Assembly (NCBI GenBank): GCA_938017975.1
Contig: CALIKQ010000038.1
Coordinates: 62,001-126,000 of the forward strand
Source of the DNA: an uncultured Pseudomonadales bacterium
GTDB lineage: Bacteria; Pseudomonadota; Gammaproteobacteria; Pseudomonadales; Azotimanducaceae
Length of the DNA stretch: 64,000 nt
Direction of reading: 5' to 3'
Shown here: piece after piece, positions 18,745 to 28,128 of the stretch
Position numbering within the stretch: the first letter of the stretch is position 1
How the letters are laid out: the number at the start of each line of letters is the position of its first letter
The notes under the pieces: generated by a model
Database searches by the model: none
What the model was told of the DNA's origin: nothing
What the model saw: the letters and a program-made list of their open reading frames with translations, nothing else
Translations under genes and position numbers: made by a program

Positions 18745-21144
18745 ATGACTCACATCGCCGAAGTCCCTGTTGTAACGTTGAGAGATATGGTGGTCTACCC
18801 CCATGGCGTGCAACCCTTGTTTATAGGTACACCAAAGTCAATCAGCGCGCTCGAAGCGGCCCAGTCGGAGGCAGGGGATAAAAGGATCCTTTTGCTTGCA
18901 AAAATGGAGCCCGACAACAACGACCCTGCCACGAAAGACCTTTATCGCTACGGCACAACGGCGACGATCCTGCAGCTCATCCGTTTACCCGATAAAACCG
19001 TGAAAATCCTTGTTGAGGGCGAGAGTCGTGCGAAAGTCTCGGACCTGAGAGACGCAGATAACCACTTCGTCGCAGACGTTGAACTTATTTCAGAGGAAGC
19101 GTTGCCGGAGGCCGAAGCCACTGCCATGTGCGACGCCCTCATGAAAACGTTCGAATCTTATGTGACCGCAAGCAAAAAAATTCCTGCAGAAGTCGTAACC
19201 TCTGTTTCAGGGATTACGCAGCCGAGCCGACTGGTCGATACCATCGCAGCGCAGCTGAATCTTAGCCTGAAAGAAAAGCAGGCCCTGCTTGAGACGGCAA
19301 AGGTGCAAGCTCGAATAAAGCGCATGTCAGCGCTGCTTTCTGGAGAGATCGAGGTGTCCGGGGTTGATAAGAAGATACGTGGGCGCGTCAAAAAACAGAT
19401 GGAGAAGAGCCAGCGAGAATATTATTTAAACGAACAGATGAAGGCGATTCAGAAAGAGTTGGGGGATCTCGACGAGGGGCCCACGGAGATTGAACAGCTG
19501 CAACAAAAAGTAGAGGCTTCTGGAATGCCCAGTGAAGCCAAGGGCAAGGTCGACGCGGAGATTAAGAAGTTAAAAATGATGTCTCCGATGTCCGCGGAGG
19601 CGACCGTTGTCAGAAGTTATCTTGATTGGATGCTGAACACGCCTTGGAAGAAACGGTCCCGTATAAAAACAGACATTAGCGCAGCAGAACAGATTTTAAA
19701 CGAAGATCATTACGGCCTTGACGATGTCAAAGAGCGGATCTTAGAATTTCTTGCAGTCCAAAAGCGCGTCAAAAAGAATAAAGGGCCTGTGCTTTGCCTT
19801 GTGGGTCCCCCGGGCGTTGGGAAAACATCTTTGGGAGAGTCCATTGCACGAGCGACCAACAGAAAGTTTGTCAGGATGGCCTTGGGTGGCGTTCGTGATG
19901 AGGCGGAAATACGCGGCCATCGCCGAACATACATTGGCTCGATGCCCGGCAAAGTCATACAAAAACTGTCAAAGGTTGGGGTCAAGAATCCCCTCTTCCT
20001 GTTAGATGAGATTGATAAGATGGGGCAGGATCATCGCGGGGATCCTGCATCAGGCCTGCTTGAGGTTCTCGACCCAGAACAAAACAACAGCTTTAACGAT
20101 CATTACCTTGAAGTTGATTACGATCTTTCAGAGGTCATGTTCATCTGTACGTCGAATTCTATGAATATTCCCGTACCTTTGATGGATCGGATGGAAGTGA
20201 TTCGGATTCCGGGCTACACCGAAGATGAAAAATGTAATATCGCCACGCGGTTTTTATTCACCAAACAGCTGAAAAATAATGGTCTTAAGACTGGAGACCT
20301 GACTCTGACCGATGCAACTGTCCTCGATATTATTCGCTATTACACCAAAGAAGCCGGCGTTAGGGGGTTAGAACGTGAGATCGCTAAGATTTGTCGCAAA
20401 GTGGTTAAAGCCATTTCAACGACCGATGCTGCCCTCCCCATCGAAATCAGCCCGGATCAGTTGGAAGACTATCTTGGTGTTCAGCGGTTTAAGTTCGGTT
20501 TAGCAGAATCAGAAGATCAAGTCGGACAGGTTACAGGGCTTGCAGTAACGAGTGTTGGCGGTGAATTGCTGTCGATTGAAACCGCGGTTGTTCCTGGCAA
20601 AGGAACGACTGTTAAAACAGGTTCTCTGGGTGATGTCATGCAGGAATCGATTCAAGCTGCGATTACTGTAGTCAGAAGTCGGGCAAGCGCTCTGGGCATT
20701 GCAGAGGACTTTCACGAGAAACTCGACCTTCATATTCATATGCCAGAGGGTGCGACGCCAAAGGATGGCCCGAGTGCCGGGATAGGGTTATGCACCGCGA
20801 TCGTATCTGTGCTGACTGGGATTCCAGCGCGCTCTGATGTGGCGATGACCGGAGAGATAACGCTGCGCGGACAGGTATTGGCCATAGGCGGTTTAAAGGA
20901 GAAATTGCTCGCCGCACATCGTGGTGGTATCAAGACGGTTTTAATCCCGGAGGATAATCGTCGAGATTTAAAAGAGATTCCAGAAACGATTCTTTCGGAT
21001 CTAGATATTCGACCGGTTCAGTGGATTGATCAGGTCCTTGAAATCGCTTTGAGCGAAGCGCCAGAGCCGAAAATTCGTTCTGGAGATGCAGACCCAGATA
21101 TAGCAGGTTCTGATGCCGATGAGACGCGAGTCAGTGCGCATTAG
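18745..21144 (+). CDS. lon: ATP-dependent protease La
   Basis: Lon is a hexameric cytosolic AAA+ serine protease removing damaged and regulatory proteins. At 799 residues it is close to E. coli Lon (784). Order: N-terminal LAN domain (VPVVTLRDMVVYPHGVQPLF), coiled-coil region, Walker A GPPGVGKTSLGESIA, sensor and the P-domain with the catalytic dyad Ser677 (KDGPSAGIG) and Lys720 (GGLKEKLLAAHRGG), the same 43-residue spacing as E. coli S679/K722. A good GAGGAAG lies before the ATG. The C-terminal tail (about 25 acidic residues after EIALSEAPE) is slightly longer than usual. Confidence 0.98.
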   Translation: MTHIAEVPVVTLRDMVVYPHGVQPLFIGTPKSISALEAAQSEAGDKRILLLAKMEPDNNDPATKDLYRYGTTATILQLIRLPDKTVKILVEGESRAKVSDLRDADNHFVADVELISEEALPEAEATAMCDALMKTFESYVTASKKIPAEVVTSVSGITQPSRLVDTIAAQLNLSLKEKQALLETAKVQARIKRMSALLSGEIEVSGVDKKIRGRVKKQMEKSQREYYLNEQMKAIQKELGDLDEGPTEIEQLQQKVEASGMPSEAKGKVDAEIKKLKMMSPMSAEATVVRSYLDWMLNTPWKKRSRIKTDISAAEQILNEDHYGLDDVKERILEFLAVQKRVKKNKGPVLCLVGPPGVGKTSLGESIARATNRKFVRMALGGVRDEAEIRGHRRTYIGSMPGKVIQKLSKVGVKNPLFLLDEIDKMGQDHRGDPASGLLEVLDPEQNNSFNDHYLEVDYDLSEVMFICTSNSMNIPVPLMDRMEVIRIPGYTEDEKCNIATRFLFTKQLKNNGLKTGDLTLTDATVLDIIRYYTKEAGVRGLEREIAKICRKVVKAISTTDAALPIEISPDQLEDYLGVQRFKFGLAESEDQVGQVTGLAVTSVGGELLSIETAVVPGKGTTVKTGSLGDVMQESIQAAITVVRSRASALGIAEDFHEKLDLHIHMPEGATPKDGPSAGIGLCTAIVSVLTGIPARSDVAMTGEITLRGQVLAIGGLKEKLLAAHRGGIKTVLIPEDNRRDLKEIPETILSDLDIRPVQWIDQVLEIALSEAPEPKIRSGDADPDIAGSDADETRVSAH

Positions 21145-21150
21145 TATTGC

Positions 21151-21179
21151 TTGACCGTCTGTAAGTCAGTTGCTATAAA
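21151..21179 (+). promoter_or_regulatory. Strong sigma70-like promoter for hupB
   Basis: TTGACC at 21151-21156, exactly 17 bases, then TATAAA at 21174-21179, beginning six bases after the lon stop codon and about 70 bases upstream of the HU start. This lets the abundant HU protein be expressed independently of lon. Confidence 0.75.
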
Positions 21180-21248
21180 AGCTCGAGAAGCCGAAGAAAT
21201 GGCTGTGGTGAACGTCTCGTCAAACATAACCTAACGAAGGGGTAAACA

Positions 21249-21521
21249 TTGAATAAACAAGAACTAATCGACAATATGGCAGATTCTGCAGACATCTCAA
21301 AAGCATCAGCCGCGCGAGCGCTTGAAGCAATGGTCGAATCAGTCACCGGCGCCCTCAAAAGTGGTGACTCTTTGACCCTGGTAGGATTTGGAACCTTTTC
21401 TGTAAGGAAAAGAGAAGCCCGAGCAGGCCGGAATCCGAAGACAGGTGAAGCCATTCAGATTAAGGCTGCAAATGTGCCTGCTTTCAAGGCCGGTAAGGCC
21501 CTAAAAGAAGCGCTTAACTAA
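21249..21521 (+). CDS. hupB: DNA-binding protein HU-beta, TTG start
   Basis: HU is the small dimeric nucleoid protein that bends DNA. The 90 residues align along their entire length with E. coli HU-beta: [38 protein letters not shown] (the DNA-clasping arm), and [13 protein letters not shown] at the end. The start must be TTG at 21249, since the residues following it match the conserved N-terminus and no ATG or GTG is available; GAAGGGG stands about 9 bases before it. It has its own promoter and a downstream hairpin. The lon-hupB-ppiD order is conserved in gammaproteobacteria. Confidence 0.97.
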   Translation: MNKQELIDNMADSADISKASAARALEAMVESVTGALKSGDSLTLVGFGTFSVRKREARAGRNPKTGEAIQIKAANVPAFKAGKALKEALN

Positions 21522-21534
21522 CAGGTATCGATTG

Positions 21535-21562
21535 CTTCTACGCGTCTAATGGCGCGTAGAAG
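21535..21562 (+). terminator. Hairpin downstream of hupB
   Basis: CTTCTACGCG (21535-21544) and CGCGTAGAAG (21553-21562) form a perfect 10-bp stem with an 8-base loop, 13 bases after the hupB stop. No T run follows. The position fits a terminator or 3'-end stabiliser for the hupB message. Confidence 0.55.
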
Positions 21563-21894
21563 GTTAGGCGCAAATCGGTTTGAGATCACGACCGAAACGG
21601 TTTTCAAAGGCCGCTATAAGCCAGCACGAATATTAAGAGCGGGGCAAAGAAGCCTGTCGTTCCCGGTCGGAATACCCATCTTTATCTTTCTTGAGCGACT
21701 GCAGTAAATCCCCCCCCAGCAAAGCTTCAATCATCTCAGCAATTCTATTCAAAAAAGTAGGCGATAGTACTTGTGGTACGCCCTGCGAGCCCAGAATGTA
21801 ATGCCACGGCATATTTTGCTGGTTGAATATGCGGTGCGAGCCAATTAATGGTGTAAAATCACAGAAGTCAAAGAACTGATACTAGGAATAGAGT
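21563..21894 (+). other. hupB-ppiD intergenic stretch
   Basis: About 330 bases with no plausible gene on either strand. It is AT-richer towards ppiD and includes a run of eight C at about 21711-21718. A ppiD promoter is expected here; I see no convincing -35/-10 pair. Confidence 0.35.
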
Positions 21895-23775
21895 ATGTCG
21901 ATCATGAGCATGCGCGAGAACAGTCAGGGTCTCGCCACAAAAGTAATTATCGGTTTAATCATTATTGCTTTTGCATTTTTTGGACTGGGCTCCATTACGA
22001 CGTTTATAACGCCTGTTCCTCGGGTAGCCAGCGTTAATGGCAGCGATATTACGACCCAAGAAATGGAAGTCGCGGTTGAGCGCAATCGACGCATGTTGAT
22101 CGGTCAGGGTACAGCAGCTGATTCGATTGATGAGGACGCTTTAAGGGCAAATGTTTTAGATTCTCTCATCACTCGCGCTCTTCTGAGCCAGTCCTTGGAA
22201 ACACTTGGCCTTTCTGTCAGTGAAAAACGATTAGACCAAGCACTCATCGAAACTGAAGTCTTCCAGGTTGACGGAAAATTTGACTCAAACCAGTATCGCT
22301 TGGTGCTTGCGAGCGCGGGTTACGACCCGGTGACCTACCGAGAAGAATTGCGAAAAGATGAGGCTCTGGGTCAACTCGCAGAGGCTATTCAGGTATCGGC
22401 GTTCATGACGGATGCTCAGGCAAATCGAACAGCTAGTTTATCGCGTCAGACCAGAGACGTTGCTTACCTGTTGTTTAGCGCATCTGCACTGACCGAAGCG
22501 GTGGAGCTCTCCCCGAACGCCGCAGATGATTATTATGAGCGGAATCGGGCGCAGTTTTTTACCGAAGAGACGCTGGATATCGAGTATGTAGAGCTCAGTC
22601 GGGCAGAATTGATGGCGGCTGTCGATGCGCCATTGGAGGCGCTCAAGCGCTACTATGAGGAAACTCAGGATCTCTATACGAAAGCAGAGCGTCGGCGTGT
22701 CTCCCATATTTTGATTTCTGCGGTTGATGGTGAGGATCCGAGCTTGGCTCAGGAAAGAATGCAAGAGATCCAAAGTAGACTCGATTCGGGTGAAGATTTC
22801 TCAGCGCTCGCGCAGGAGCTGTCAGAGGATCCAGGCAGTGCGGGAAATGGCGGCGACTTGGGTTTTGTAGAAGCGGGGATATTCGTACCCACCTTTGAAG
22901 CGGCTGCGTTTGAACTCACTCAAACAGGTGAAGTTTCAGAGCCGATCGAAACTCAGTTTGGTCTTCATTTAATTAAGCTCACCGAATTGACCGAGGCGGA
23001 GACGAGCGCTTTTAGTGAGGTCGCCGAAGAGGTTGAGAAAGCATTCCGAGAGGATCAAACCAAAGAAAGCTATATCGCGCGTATCAGCGAGCTCGATGAA
23101 ATGGCATTCGAAGATCCAAATTTGACGGGCATCGCCCAACAGATGGGTCTCGAAGTGAAGGCGCTGACCTCCCAGAGCCGTGCCTCCGAAACCGGAATTT
23201 TGTCGAACGGCAAGGTCAGAGATGCTGTTTTCTCACCGGACCTGATGATTGACGGTAACAACAGTGCGGTTATTGAGATTAACGATGACATAGCGGTTGT
23301 TGTTCGTGTGGCGAATTATCAAGAAAGTGTTTTAAAACCCTTCGAGGCTGTTAATGACGAGATCCTAGAACTTCTCGCTCAGCAAGAGGCTGAAGCAATC
23401 GCCCGCAAAAAGGCAGAAGAAGCGCTGGCGATGTTAGAGGCTGGTGATATTACGCGGTATGTTGCTGACCAATTTGGCCTATCTTGGACGGTGGTCTCCC
23501 AAATGAGCAGATATCAAAACGATACGCCAAAAGCACTCAGAGACAGCGCTTTTTCGCTTCCGAAGCCAAGTGCTCTAGGAAAATCCCTCGGTCTGGCACA
23601 ACTTGATGGAGGCGATGTTGCAGTGGTTTCAGTGACAAATGTCAGCAATCCAGCGGATGCTACTGTGTCGTCGCAGACCCAAGGCCTCGCTCAATTTTTA
23701 GAGTCTCAGCAGGGCAGTCTAGAGTTTCAATGGTATCAAGATTCATTGCGCGCGCTGGGAGATGTAGAAGGATAG
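21895..23775 (+). CDS. ppiD: Periplasmic peptidyl-prolyl isomerase-type chaperone PpiD
   Basis: PpiD is anchored in the inner membrane by a single N-terminal helix (here VIIGLIIIAFAFFGLGSI, about residues 18-35) and assists proteins leaving the Sec channel. The 626-residue protein has a SurA_N-like region, then a parvulin domain at about residues 255-365 (RRRVSHILIS; GGDLGFVEAG; TQFGLHLIKL), then a second, less conserved C-terminal rotamase-like region. E. coli PpiD is 623 residues. The start MSIMSMRENSQG resembles the family pattern of a short cytoplasmic tail before the helix. It is convergent with mltD; the two stop codons are separated by two bases. Confidence 0.94.
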   Translation: MSIMSMRENSQGLATKVIIGLIIIAFAFFGLGSITTFITPVPRVASVNGSDITTQEMEVAVERNRRMLIGQGTAADSIDEDALRANVLDSLITRALLSQSLETLGLSVSEKRLDQALIETEVFQVDGKFDSNQYRLVLASAGYDPVTYREELRKDEALGQLAEAIQVSAFMTDAQANRTASLSRQTRDVAYLLFSASALTEAVELSPNAADDYYERNRAQFFTEETLDIEYVELSRAELMAAVDAPLEALKRYYEETQDLYTKAERRRVSHILISAVDGEDPSLAQERMQEIQSRLDSGEDFSALAQELSEDPGSAGNGGDLGFVEAGIFVPTFEAAAFELTQTGEVSEPIETQFGLHLIKLTELTEAETSAFSEVAEEVEKAFREDQTKESYIARISELDEMAFEDPNLTGIAQQMGLEVKALTSQSRASETGILSNGKVRDAVFSPDLMIDGNNSAVIEINDDIAVVVRVANYQESVLKPFEAVNDEILELLAQQEAEAIARKKAEEALAMLEAGDITRYVADQFGLSWTVVSQMSRYQNDTPKALRDSAFSLPKPSALGKSLGLAQLDGGDVAVVSVTNVSNPADATVSSQTQGLAQFLESQQGSLEFQWYQDSLRALGDVEG

Positions 23776-23777
23776 CG

Positions 23778-25559
23778 TCAGAGCGCCTTTTTAACATCGA
23801 GTCGCAATGTGAGTTTGTCGCCGGGTTGAAGATACTTCTCCCCGATCAAGGCAGTGTTCCACTTTGTAATTTGTTCGATCGATGTGTTGAACTTCGCCGC
23901 AATTTTGGAAAGAGAGTCGCCGTTGCGAACGCGATAGGTCACAGATCGAATTCTTTTATCGTGTTGGGTCGAAACCCCTCTCGGCTCGATGATGCCCGAA
24001 GGGGACGCCTCAGGCCTGAAAATAGCCAAGGCTTGCCCAATGGAGAGGGGCTTCTTTGGCGATAAGCCATTCCAACGCGCCAACTTCGAAACGCTCACGC
24101 CGTGTTTTTTTGCGATTAACCACAGGCTATCACCAGGCTTAACGAGATATTGCTCGGCGGTTTGATCTAGGCTTTTTTCAAAGCGATTAACTCTTCCTAA
24201 TTCACGGCCCGTTATTGACAACGGATAGTGCGCTTGGGCTGCTTGTGGAATCAGGAGCGGTTTACCGGCCACGATAAGCGCGCCTTTAAGACCGTTAACC
24301 TGCTGAAGGGCCTTCACCGAAAGCCCGTAACTTTTGGCGATGCCGCCCAGTGTCTCTCCCGCTTTGATACGATGTCGTACCCACAGAAGCCGCTCATTTG
24401 GAGGCAGATCAGCGAAAGCGCGTTGGAATGAAGCCGCTTTTGCTTTGGGCAAGATGAGACGATGTGGCCCTTCTGGATGTGTTGCCCATTGGTTAAATCC
24501 TGGGTTTAAACGATAGATCGTGTCGAGCGGCTCATCGGCAAGGTCGGCTGCTTTGGCCAGATCGATTTGATGCGGTAGATCAACCACCTTCAGTTTCGAA
24601 TCAATGTTGATATCCGGCAATGTGATGTCATAGCGCTGAGGATTTCGTACGATTTCAGCGAGCGCAAGAAGTCTCGGTACGTAGCCGCGGGTTTCCTTCG
24701 GTAGGGGCAGTGCCCAAAACTCTGTGCCAATACCCAGGCGTTCGTTTTTGCGAATCGATTTTCGAACGTTTCCAATGCCTGCATTATATCCCGCCAGCAC
24801 GAGTGGCCAATTTTGATCCAATTTTTTGCCAAGATCGTTCAGGAAACGAGTCGCGGCCGCTGTACTATCGATTAAATCTCTCCGGCCGTCGTACCACCAG
24901 TCTATTTTTAGGTCGTAGAGTCTTGCTGTCGCTGGGATAAATTGCCAGAGACCTGAAGCCCTGCCTGATGAGTAGGCGAAAGGGTCGAACGCACTCTCGA
25001 TAACGGGCAATAAAACGAATTCAAGAGGCAGACTCGCTTCAGAGACGGTCTTTAAGATATGTGGAAGGTAAGGTGCGCCTCTCTTAAAAACTCGATCGAT
25101 ATAGTCTGGGTTGCGCTTGAACCAGGCAAGCTGTGCTTGCACCTCTGGTCGATGTAAGTTTGGATCGAGCCTAAAACCCGCTCGAACCTGAGTCCAAAGG
25201 TCCGAAGAATTGGTTGCTGTTGGCGCATTAGAACAAGCTGTATTTGGTTTGTTATCGCAGTGTTCTAGATCCGGAGTCTCCAGCACCAATGCTAAGACAG
25301 ATGCATTACTTAGGGTGGGCGCGGGAGCAAAGCTGAGGGGCTGATCCGGTTCCGATTGGTTTCGGTTTACAGCGGTTGGATTTCCAACTTGCTCATGTTT
25401 GGTGGCATCGCGCTTGACAACCGCTTCTTGCTGGCCCGCAACATCTGTGACTTCGGGTTGAAAAACATTAGTGGATTGAATGGATACACAGCTGCTGATT
25501 GATGTGACCAATAGGGCGATTAAAAGCCGGGGCTGAAAGAATACTTGGGGGCAACGCAT
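23778..25559 (-). CDS. mltD: Membrane-bound lytic murein transglycosylase D, lipoprotein with three LysM domains
   Basis: MltD cleaves peptidoglycan to 1,6-anhydromuropeptides from the inner face of the outer membrane. The start at 25559 gives MRCPQVFFQPRLLIALL then a lipobox-like SISSC, so a lipoprotein of about 593 residues; a start at 25634 would add 25 residues in front of the signal peptide. The SLT domain holds the catalytic Glu in LPVIESAFDPFAYSSGRASG and the downstream AGYNAGIGNVRKSI. Three LysM modules follow: RHRIKAGETLGGIAKSYGLS, YLVKPGDSLWLIAKKHGVS and YRVRNGDSLSKIAAKFNTS. E. coli MltD has two LysM repeats and is shorter (452 residues). Confidence 0.93.
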   Translation of the reverse strand: MRCPQVFFQPRLLIALLVTSISSCVSIQSTNVFQPEVTDVAGQQEAVVKRDATKHEQVGNPTAVNRNQSEPDQPLSFAPAPTLSNASVLALVLETPDLEHCDNKPNTACSNAPTATNSSDLWTQVRAGFRLDPNLHRPEVQAQLAWFKRNPDYIDRVFKRGAPYLPHILKTVSEASLPLEFVLLPVIESAFDPFAYSSGRASGLWQFIPATARLYDLKIDWWYDGRRDLIDSTAAATRFLNDLGKKLDQNWPLVLAGYNAGIGNVRKSIRKNERLGIGTEFWALPLPKETRGYVPRLLALAEIVRNPQRYDITLPDINIDSKLKVVDLPHQIDLAKAADLADEPLDTIYRLNPGFNQWATHPEGPHRLILPKAKAASFQRAFADLPPNERLLWVRHRIKAGETLGGIAKSYGLSVKALQQVNGLKGALIVAGKPLLIPQAAQAHYPLSITGRELGRVNRFEKSLDQTAEQYLVKPGDSLWLIAKKHGVSVSKLARWNGLSPKKPLSIGQALAIFRPEASPSGIIEPRGVSTQHDKRIRSVTYRVRNGDSLSKIAAKFNTSIEQITKWNTALIGEKYLQPGDKLTLRLDVKKAL

Positions 25560-25672
25560 GACACCATTATAAGAGAATTTTAGGGCCTTTATGCCCCTTT
25601 CGATGGTAATCTTTTGGTATGAAATGCGCTTCACTCAATATTCTTTGAGGCAAAACAAAACGTGGCCGTAGC

Positions 25673-26419
25673 ATGACCGACCTTTCCAGTGCCAAGCAAT
25701 GGTATCAAACAGCGCTCGGCCAACGCGTATTGGGAACCGAGAAGGCGCTGCATGACGAGCTGTTGGAGGATTTGTTCGGATATCATTTGCTGCAGCTAGG
25801 GACTGGGGAGACCCCCCTTTTTAATCAAAGCCCCATTCAAAACTGCAATCGCATGACGTTTGGTGGCGGTGTTCATGGAGACCTCGTCGGTTCTCCTATG
25901 CAAATTCCATTCGCTCAGGACCAAATCGACGTGATGCTGGTGCACCATCTGCTGGAATATGTGGATCGTCCTCAGGCTATTCTAGCCGAGTGTGCTCGAG
26001 TGGTGATGCCCATGGGCGTCATGATAGTGACGCTCTTTAATCCTTTGAGCCTGTGGGGTTTGCGACAGAAGGTTGTTGGACGCCCTGCTGGATATCCATT
26101 TGAGGGCGAGTTTTTTACGGCTTACCGAGTGATGGATTGGTTGAATGTTTTGAATTTTAAAATCGATCGAGTGTTGTTTGCAGAATTCGGATTTCCATGG
26201 GCGTTTCGGTCGCTGACCCCACCAAAGTTCGGTCTAGGTTTGGGCCGCCGTTATAATCTGCCTCTGGGTGGTGTTTATATGCTTGTAGCTCGAAAGTATG
26301 TCGGGCCATTGACGCCTGCAGCGTCGTTGTTGAGACGCAGAAGCCGGCGATTCTCTGGTATTGGGATGGCTGAACCGGTCACTTCCCAGCGCCCCCAGGC
26401 AAGCAGCTCACGGCTCTAG
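25673..26419 (+). CDS. YafS-like SAM-dependent methyltransferase
   Basis: A 248-residue class I methyltransferase-like protein. Motif I is weakly recognised as [12 protein letters not shown], followed by [17 protein letters not shown], typical of the Methyltransf_11 fold, and an [20 protein letters not shown] strand-helix. Its place immediately upstream of rnhA-dnaQ matches YafS in E. coli, which supports the family assignment. The substrate is unknown. The start has no strong ribosome-binding site. The C-terminal 30 residues are basic and probably disordered. Confidence 0.82.
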   Translation: MTDLSSAKQWYQTALGQRVLGTEKALHDELLEDLFGYHLLQLGTGETPLFNQSPIQNCNRMTFGGGVHGDLVGSPMQIPFAQDQIDVMLVHHLLEYVDRPQAILAECARVVMPMGVMIVTLFNPLSLWGLRQKVVGRPAGYPFEGEFFTAYRVMDWLNVLNFKIDRVLFAEFGFPWAFRSLTPPKFGLGLGRRYNLPLGGVYMLVARKYVGPLTPAASLLRRRSRRFSGIGMAEPVTSQRPQASSSRL

Positions 26420-26460
26420 TCGATGGCGTGCTAAAATTTTTGAAAGTTGAGAGGCTGAAC

Positions 26461-26901
26461 GTGATCGAACTCTTTACAGATGGTGCGTGTCGAGGTAATC
26501 CCGGCCCTGGCGGATGGGGCGTGTTAATGCGTGCGAACGGGGAGGAAAGCGACCTGTCAGGATCTGCGGCTGAGACCACCAACAACCGAATGGAACTCAC
26601 TGCAGCAATTGAGGGATTGGCTGCGCTCGAGGATCACTGTGTTGTTTCGTTAACAACGGATTCGCAATATGTTCGTCAAGGCATCACCCAATGGGTCCAT
26701 AATTGGAAGAGAAATGGTTGGCGGACCAGCAACAAGCAGCCAGTAAAAAATCAGGATCTTTGGCAACGCCTGGATGAACAAACCCAACGACTCAATATTT
26801 CATGGTTTTGGGTTAAAGGACACAGCGGACATCGCGAAAACGAGCGCGCAGATCAATTAGCCAATCAAGCGATTGATCAAATGTTGGCTGCAGCATCATG
26901 A
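26461..26901 (+). CDS. rnhA: Ribonuclease HI
   Basis: RNase HI removes RNA from RNA-DNA hybrids. From the GTG at 26461 the protein is about 146 residues; GAGAGG six bases upstream favours it over the in-frame GTG at 26428. Active-site residues are in place: Asp in [16 protein letters not shown], Glu in [11 protein letters not shown], Asp in [14 protein letters not shown], the flexible His in [10 protein letters not shown], and the final Asp in RADQLANQA. It overlaps dnaQ by four bases (ATGA), indicating a translationally coupled pair. E. coli has the same neighbours in divergent orientation. Confidence 0.97.
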   Translation: MIELFTDGACRGNPGPGGWGVLMRANGEESDLSGSAAETTNNRMELTAAIEGLAALEDHCVVSLTTDSQYVRQGITQWVHNWKRNGWRTSNKQPVKNQDLWQRLDEQTQRLNISWFWVKGHSGHRENERADQLANQAIDQMLAAAS

Positions 26902-27635
26902 GACAGGTTGTACTCGACACCGAGACCACTGGGTTGGAAGTTAACGAGGGACATCGGATTATTGAAATAGGTTGTGTTGAACTCGTTGATAGACGATTGA
27001 CCGGGCGCCACTATCACGAATACCTGAATCCAGGACGAGCGATTGATGCAGGGGCTGAAGCTGTCCATGGCATTTCTCTTGATTTTTTGGCGGATAAACC
27101 GGCTTTTATAAGCATCAAGGATGCCTTCCTATCTTTTATCGACGGGGCGGAATTGGTCATTCACAATGCTGATTTTGATCTCGGGTTTTTAGATCAGGAA
27201 CTAAAGTTGGTGCGTGAAGCGAAGAGAACCCGACAGCGCTGTTCAATCGTCGATAGTTTAGCTTTGGCGCGTACGCGTTTCCCTGGACAAAAAAATAATC
27301 TTGATGCGCTTTGCAAAAGACTTGGCGTTGATAACTCAGGGCGGAGTCTTCACGGGGCTTTGCTTGATGCCCAGATTCTTGCGGAGGTATATCTAGCGCT
27401 TACCGGAGGGCAAGGTAGCCTTTCTCTGGAGAGTAACTTAAGCAGCTCTGAAACGCTCACCGCTGCTAACATCGGTCTTGATGGCGGGCGCCCGCGGGGG
27501 CCTCTGCCTTTGATCGAAGTGAGTGAAACCGAACAAGCGGCACACGAATCGATGCTGGCGTTGCTCCGCCGCGAGAGTGAAGCGGGCTGCGTTTGGGATG
27601 AAATTACGCTCAACGCCAAGGATGGGGCGGAGTAA
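26898..27635 (+). CDS. dnaQ: DNA polymerase III epsilon subunit, 3'-5' proofreading exonuclease
   Basis: Epsilon proofreads replication within the Pol III core. The 245-residue protein is a DEDDh exonuclease: Exo [10 protein letters not shown], Exo [13 protein letters not shown], Exo III with the catalytic His in [18 protein letters not shown]. Directly after the exonuclease domain comes [11 protein letters not shown], in the position of the LTGGQTSMAF clamp-binding motif of E. coli; the Q-x-S-L-x-L pattern is closer to the beta-clamp consensus. The C-terminal tail that would bind alpha is present. ATGA overlap with rnhA. Confidence 0.97.
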   Translation: MRQVVLDTETTGLEVNEGHRIIEIGCVELVDRRLTGRHYHEYLNPGRAIDAGAEAVHGISLDFLADKPAFISIKDAFLSFIDGAELVIHNADFDLGFLDQELKLVREAKRTRQRCSIVDSLALARTRFPGQKNNLDALCKRLGVDNSGRSLHGALLDAQILAEVYLALTGGQGSLSLESNLSSSETLTAANIGLDGGRPRGPLPLIEVSETEQAAHESMLALLRRESEAGCVWDEITLNAKDGAE

Positions 27636-27667
27636 CACAATAAAAAACGCCGCACCACAAAGCACGT

Positions 27668-28027
27668 TCAGTCGATAATCTGCTGACTTTGTATGTCCGC
27701 GCGTTGTTCAAACAGAAAGAGTAATAATTGACTGAGGACGATGTTGCCATCAGCGCGATAACGACCGGACATAAAGGCGTCCATGCCCGATTCGGTGCCA
27801 GTGATCAGGCCCCAAGCGGTTGCCCGGTCCGGTAGAGACAAAGTGAGTGTCGGTTGACTGTGGCGTCCCTCAAAAAACTCGAAGGACTTGTCGTCGGCGA
27901 TCAAATAACAGGCCGCATCATTTGAAAACACAAATTGAAAAATGGTTTGCTGGGGCGGCAGAAAGCCTTTCCTAAACAGGGGCGCAAGGACTGTATTCCA
28001 GCGAGAGGTTTCGGTGTCAGTATCCAC
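27668..28027 (-). CDS. SCP2 sterol-binding domain-like protein
   Basis: A small 119-residue protein resembling a stand-alone SCP-2 lipid-binding domain: FEGRHSQPTLTLSLPDRATAWGLITG then DAFMSGRYRADGNIVLSQ correspond to the signature in which a residue such as MxxFMSGKxKxxGD precedes the last helix. No signal peptide or membrane segment is evident. It is convergent with dnaQ and divergent from sohB. Family members bind acyl-CoAs or other lipids, or serve as accessory factors in ubiquinone synthesis (UbiJ/UbiT types). This one is too short and too divergent to assign a ligand. Confidence 0.7.
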   Translation of the reverse strand: MDTDTETSRWNTVLAPLFRKGFLPPQQTIFQFVFSNDAACYLIADDKSFEFFEGRHSQPTLTLSLPDRATAWGLITGTESGMDAFMSGRYRADGNIVLSQLLLFLFEQRADIQSQQIID

Positions 28028-28128
28028 GATAATAGGTATTCCCGCTTGATATGGCTTAAGGTGCGGCCCGTCTTGGCACAGGGGTGTGATAGTATTTCAC
28101 CCGGAATAAAACGTCGATAGGTGGGGCT

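Noticed and set aside
28103-28121. GGGTG...CACCC dyad upstream of sohB as an operator
   Set aside because: Only five paired bases with an 11-base spacer; expected often by chance.
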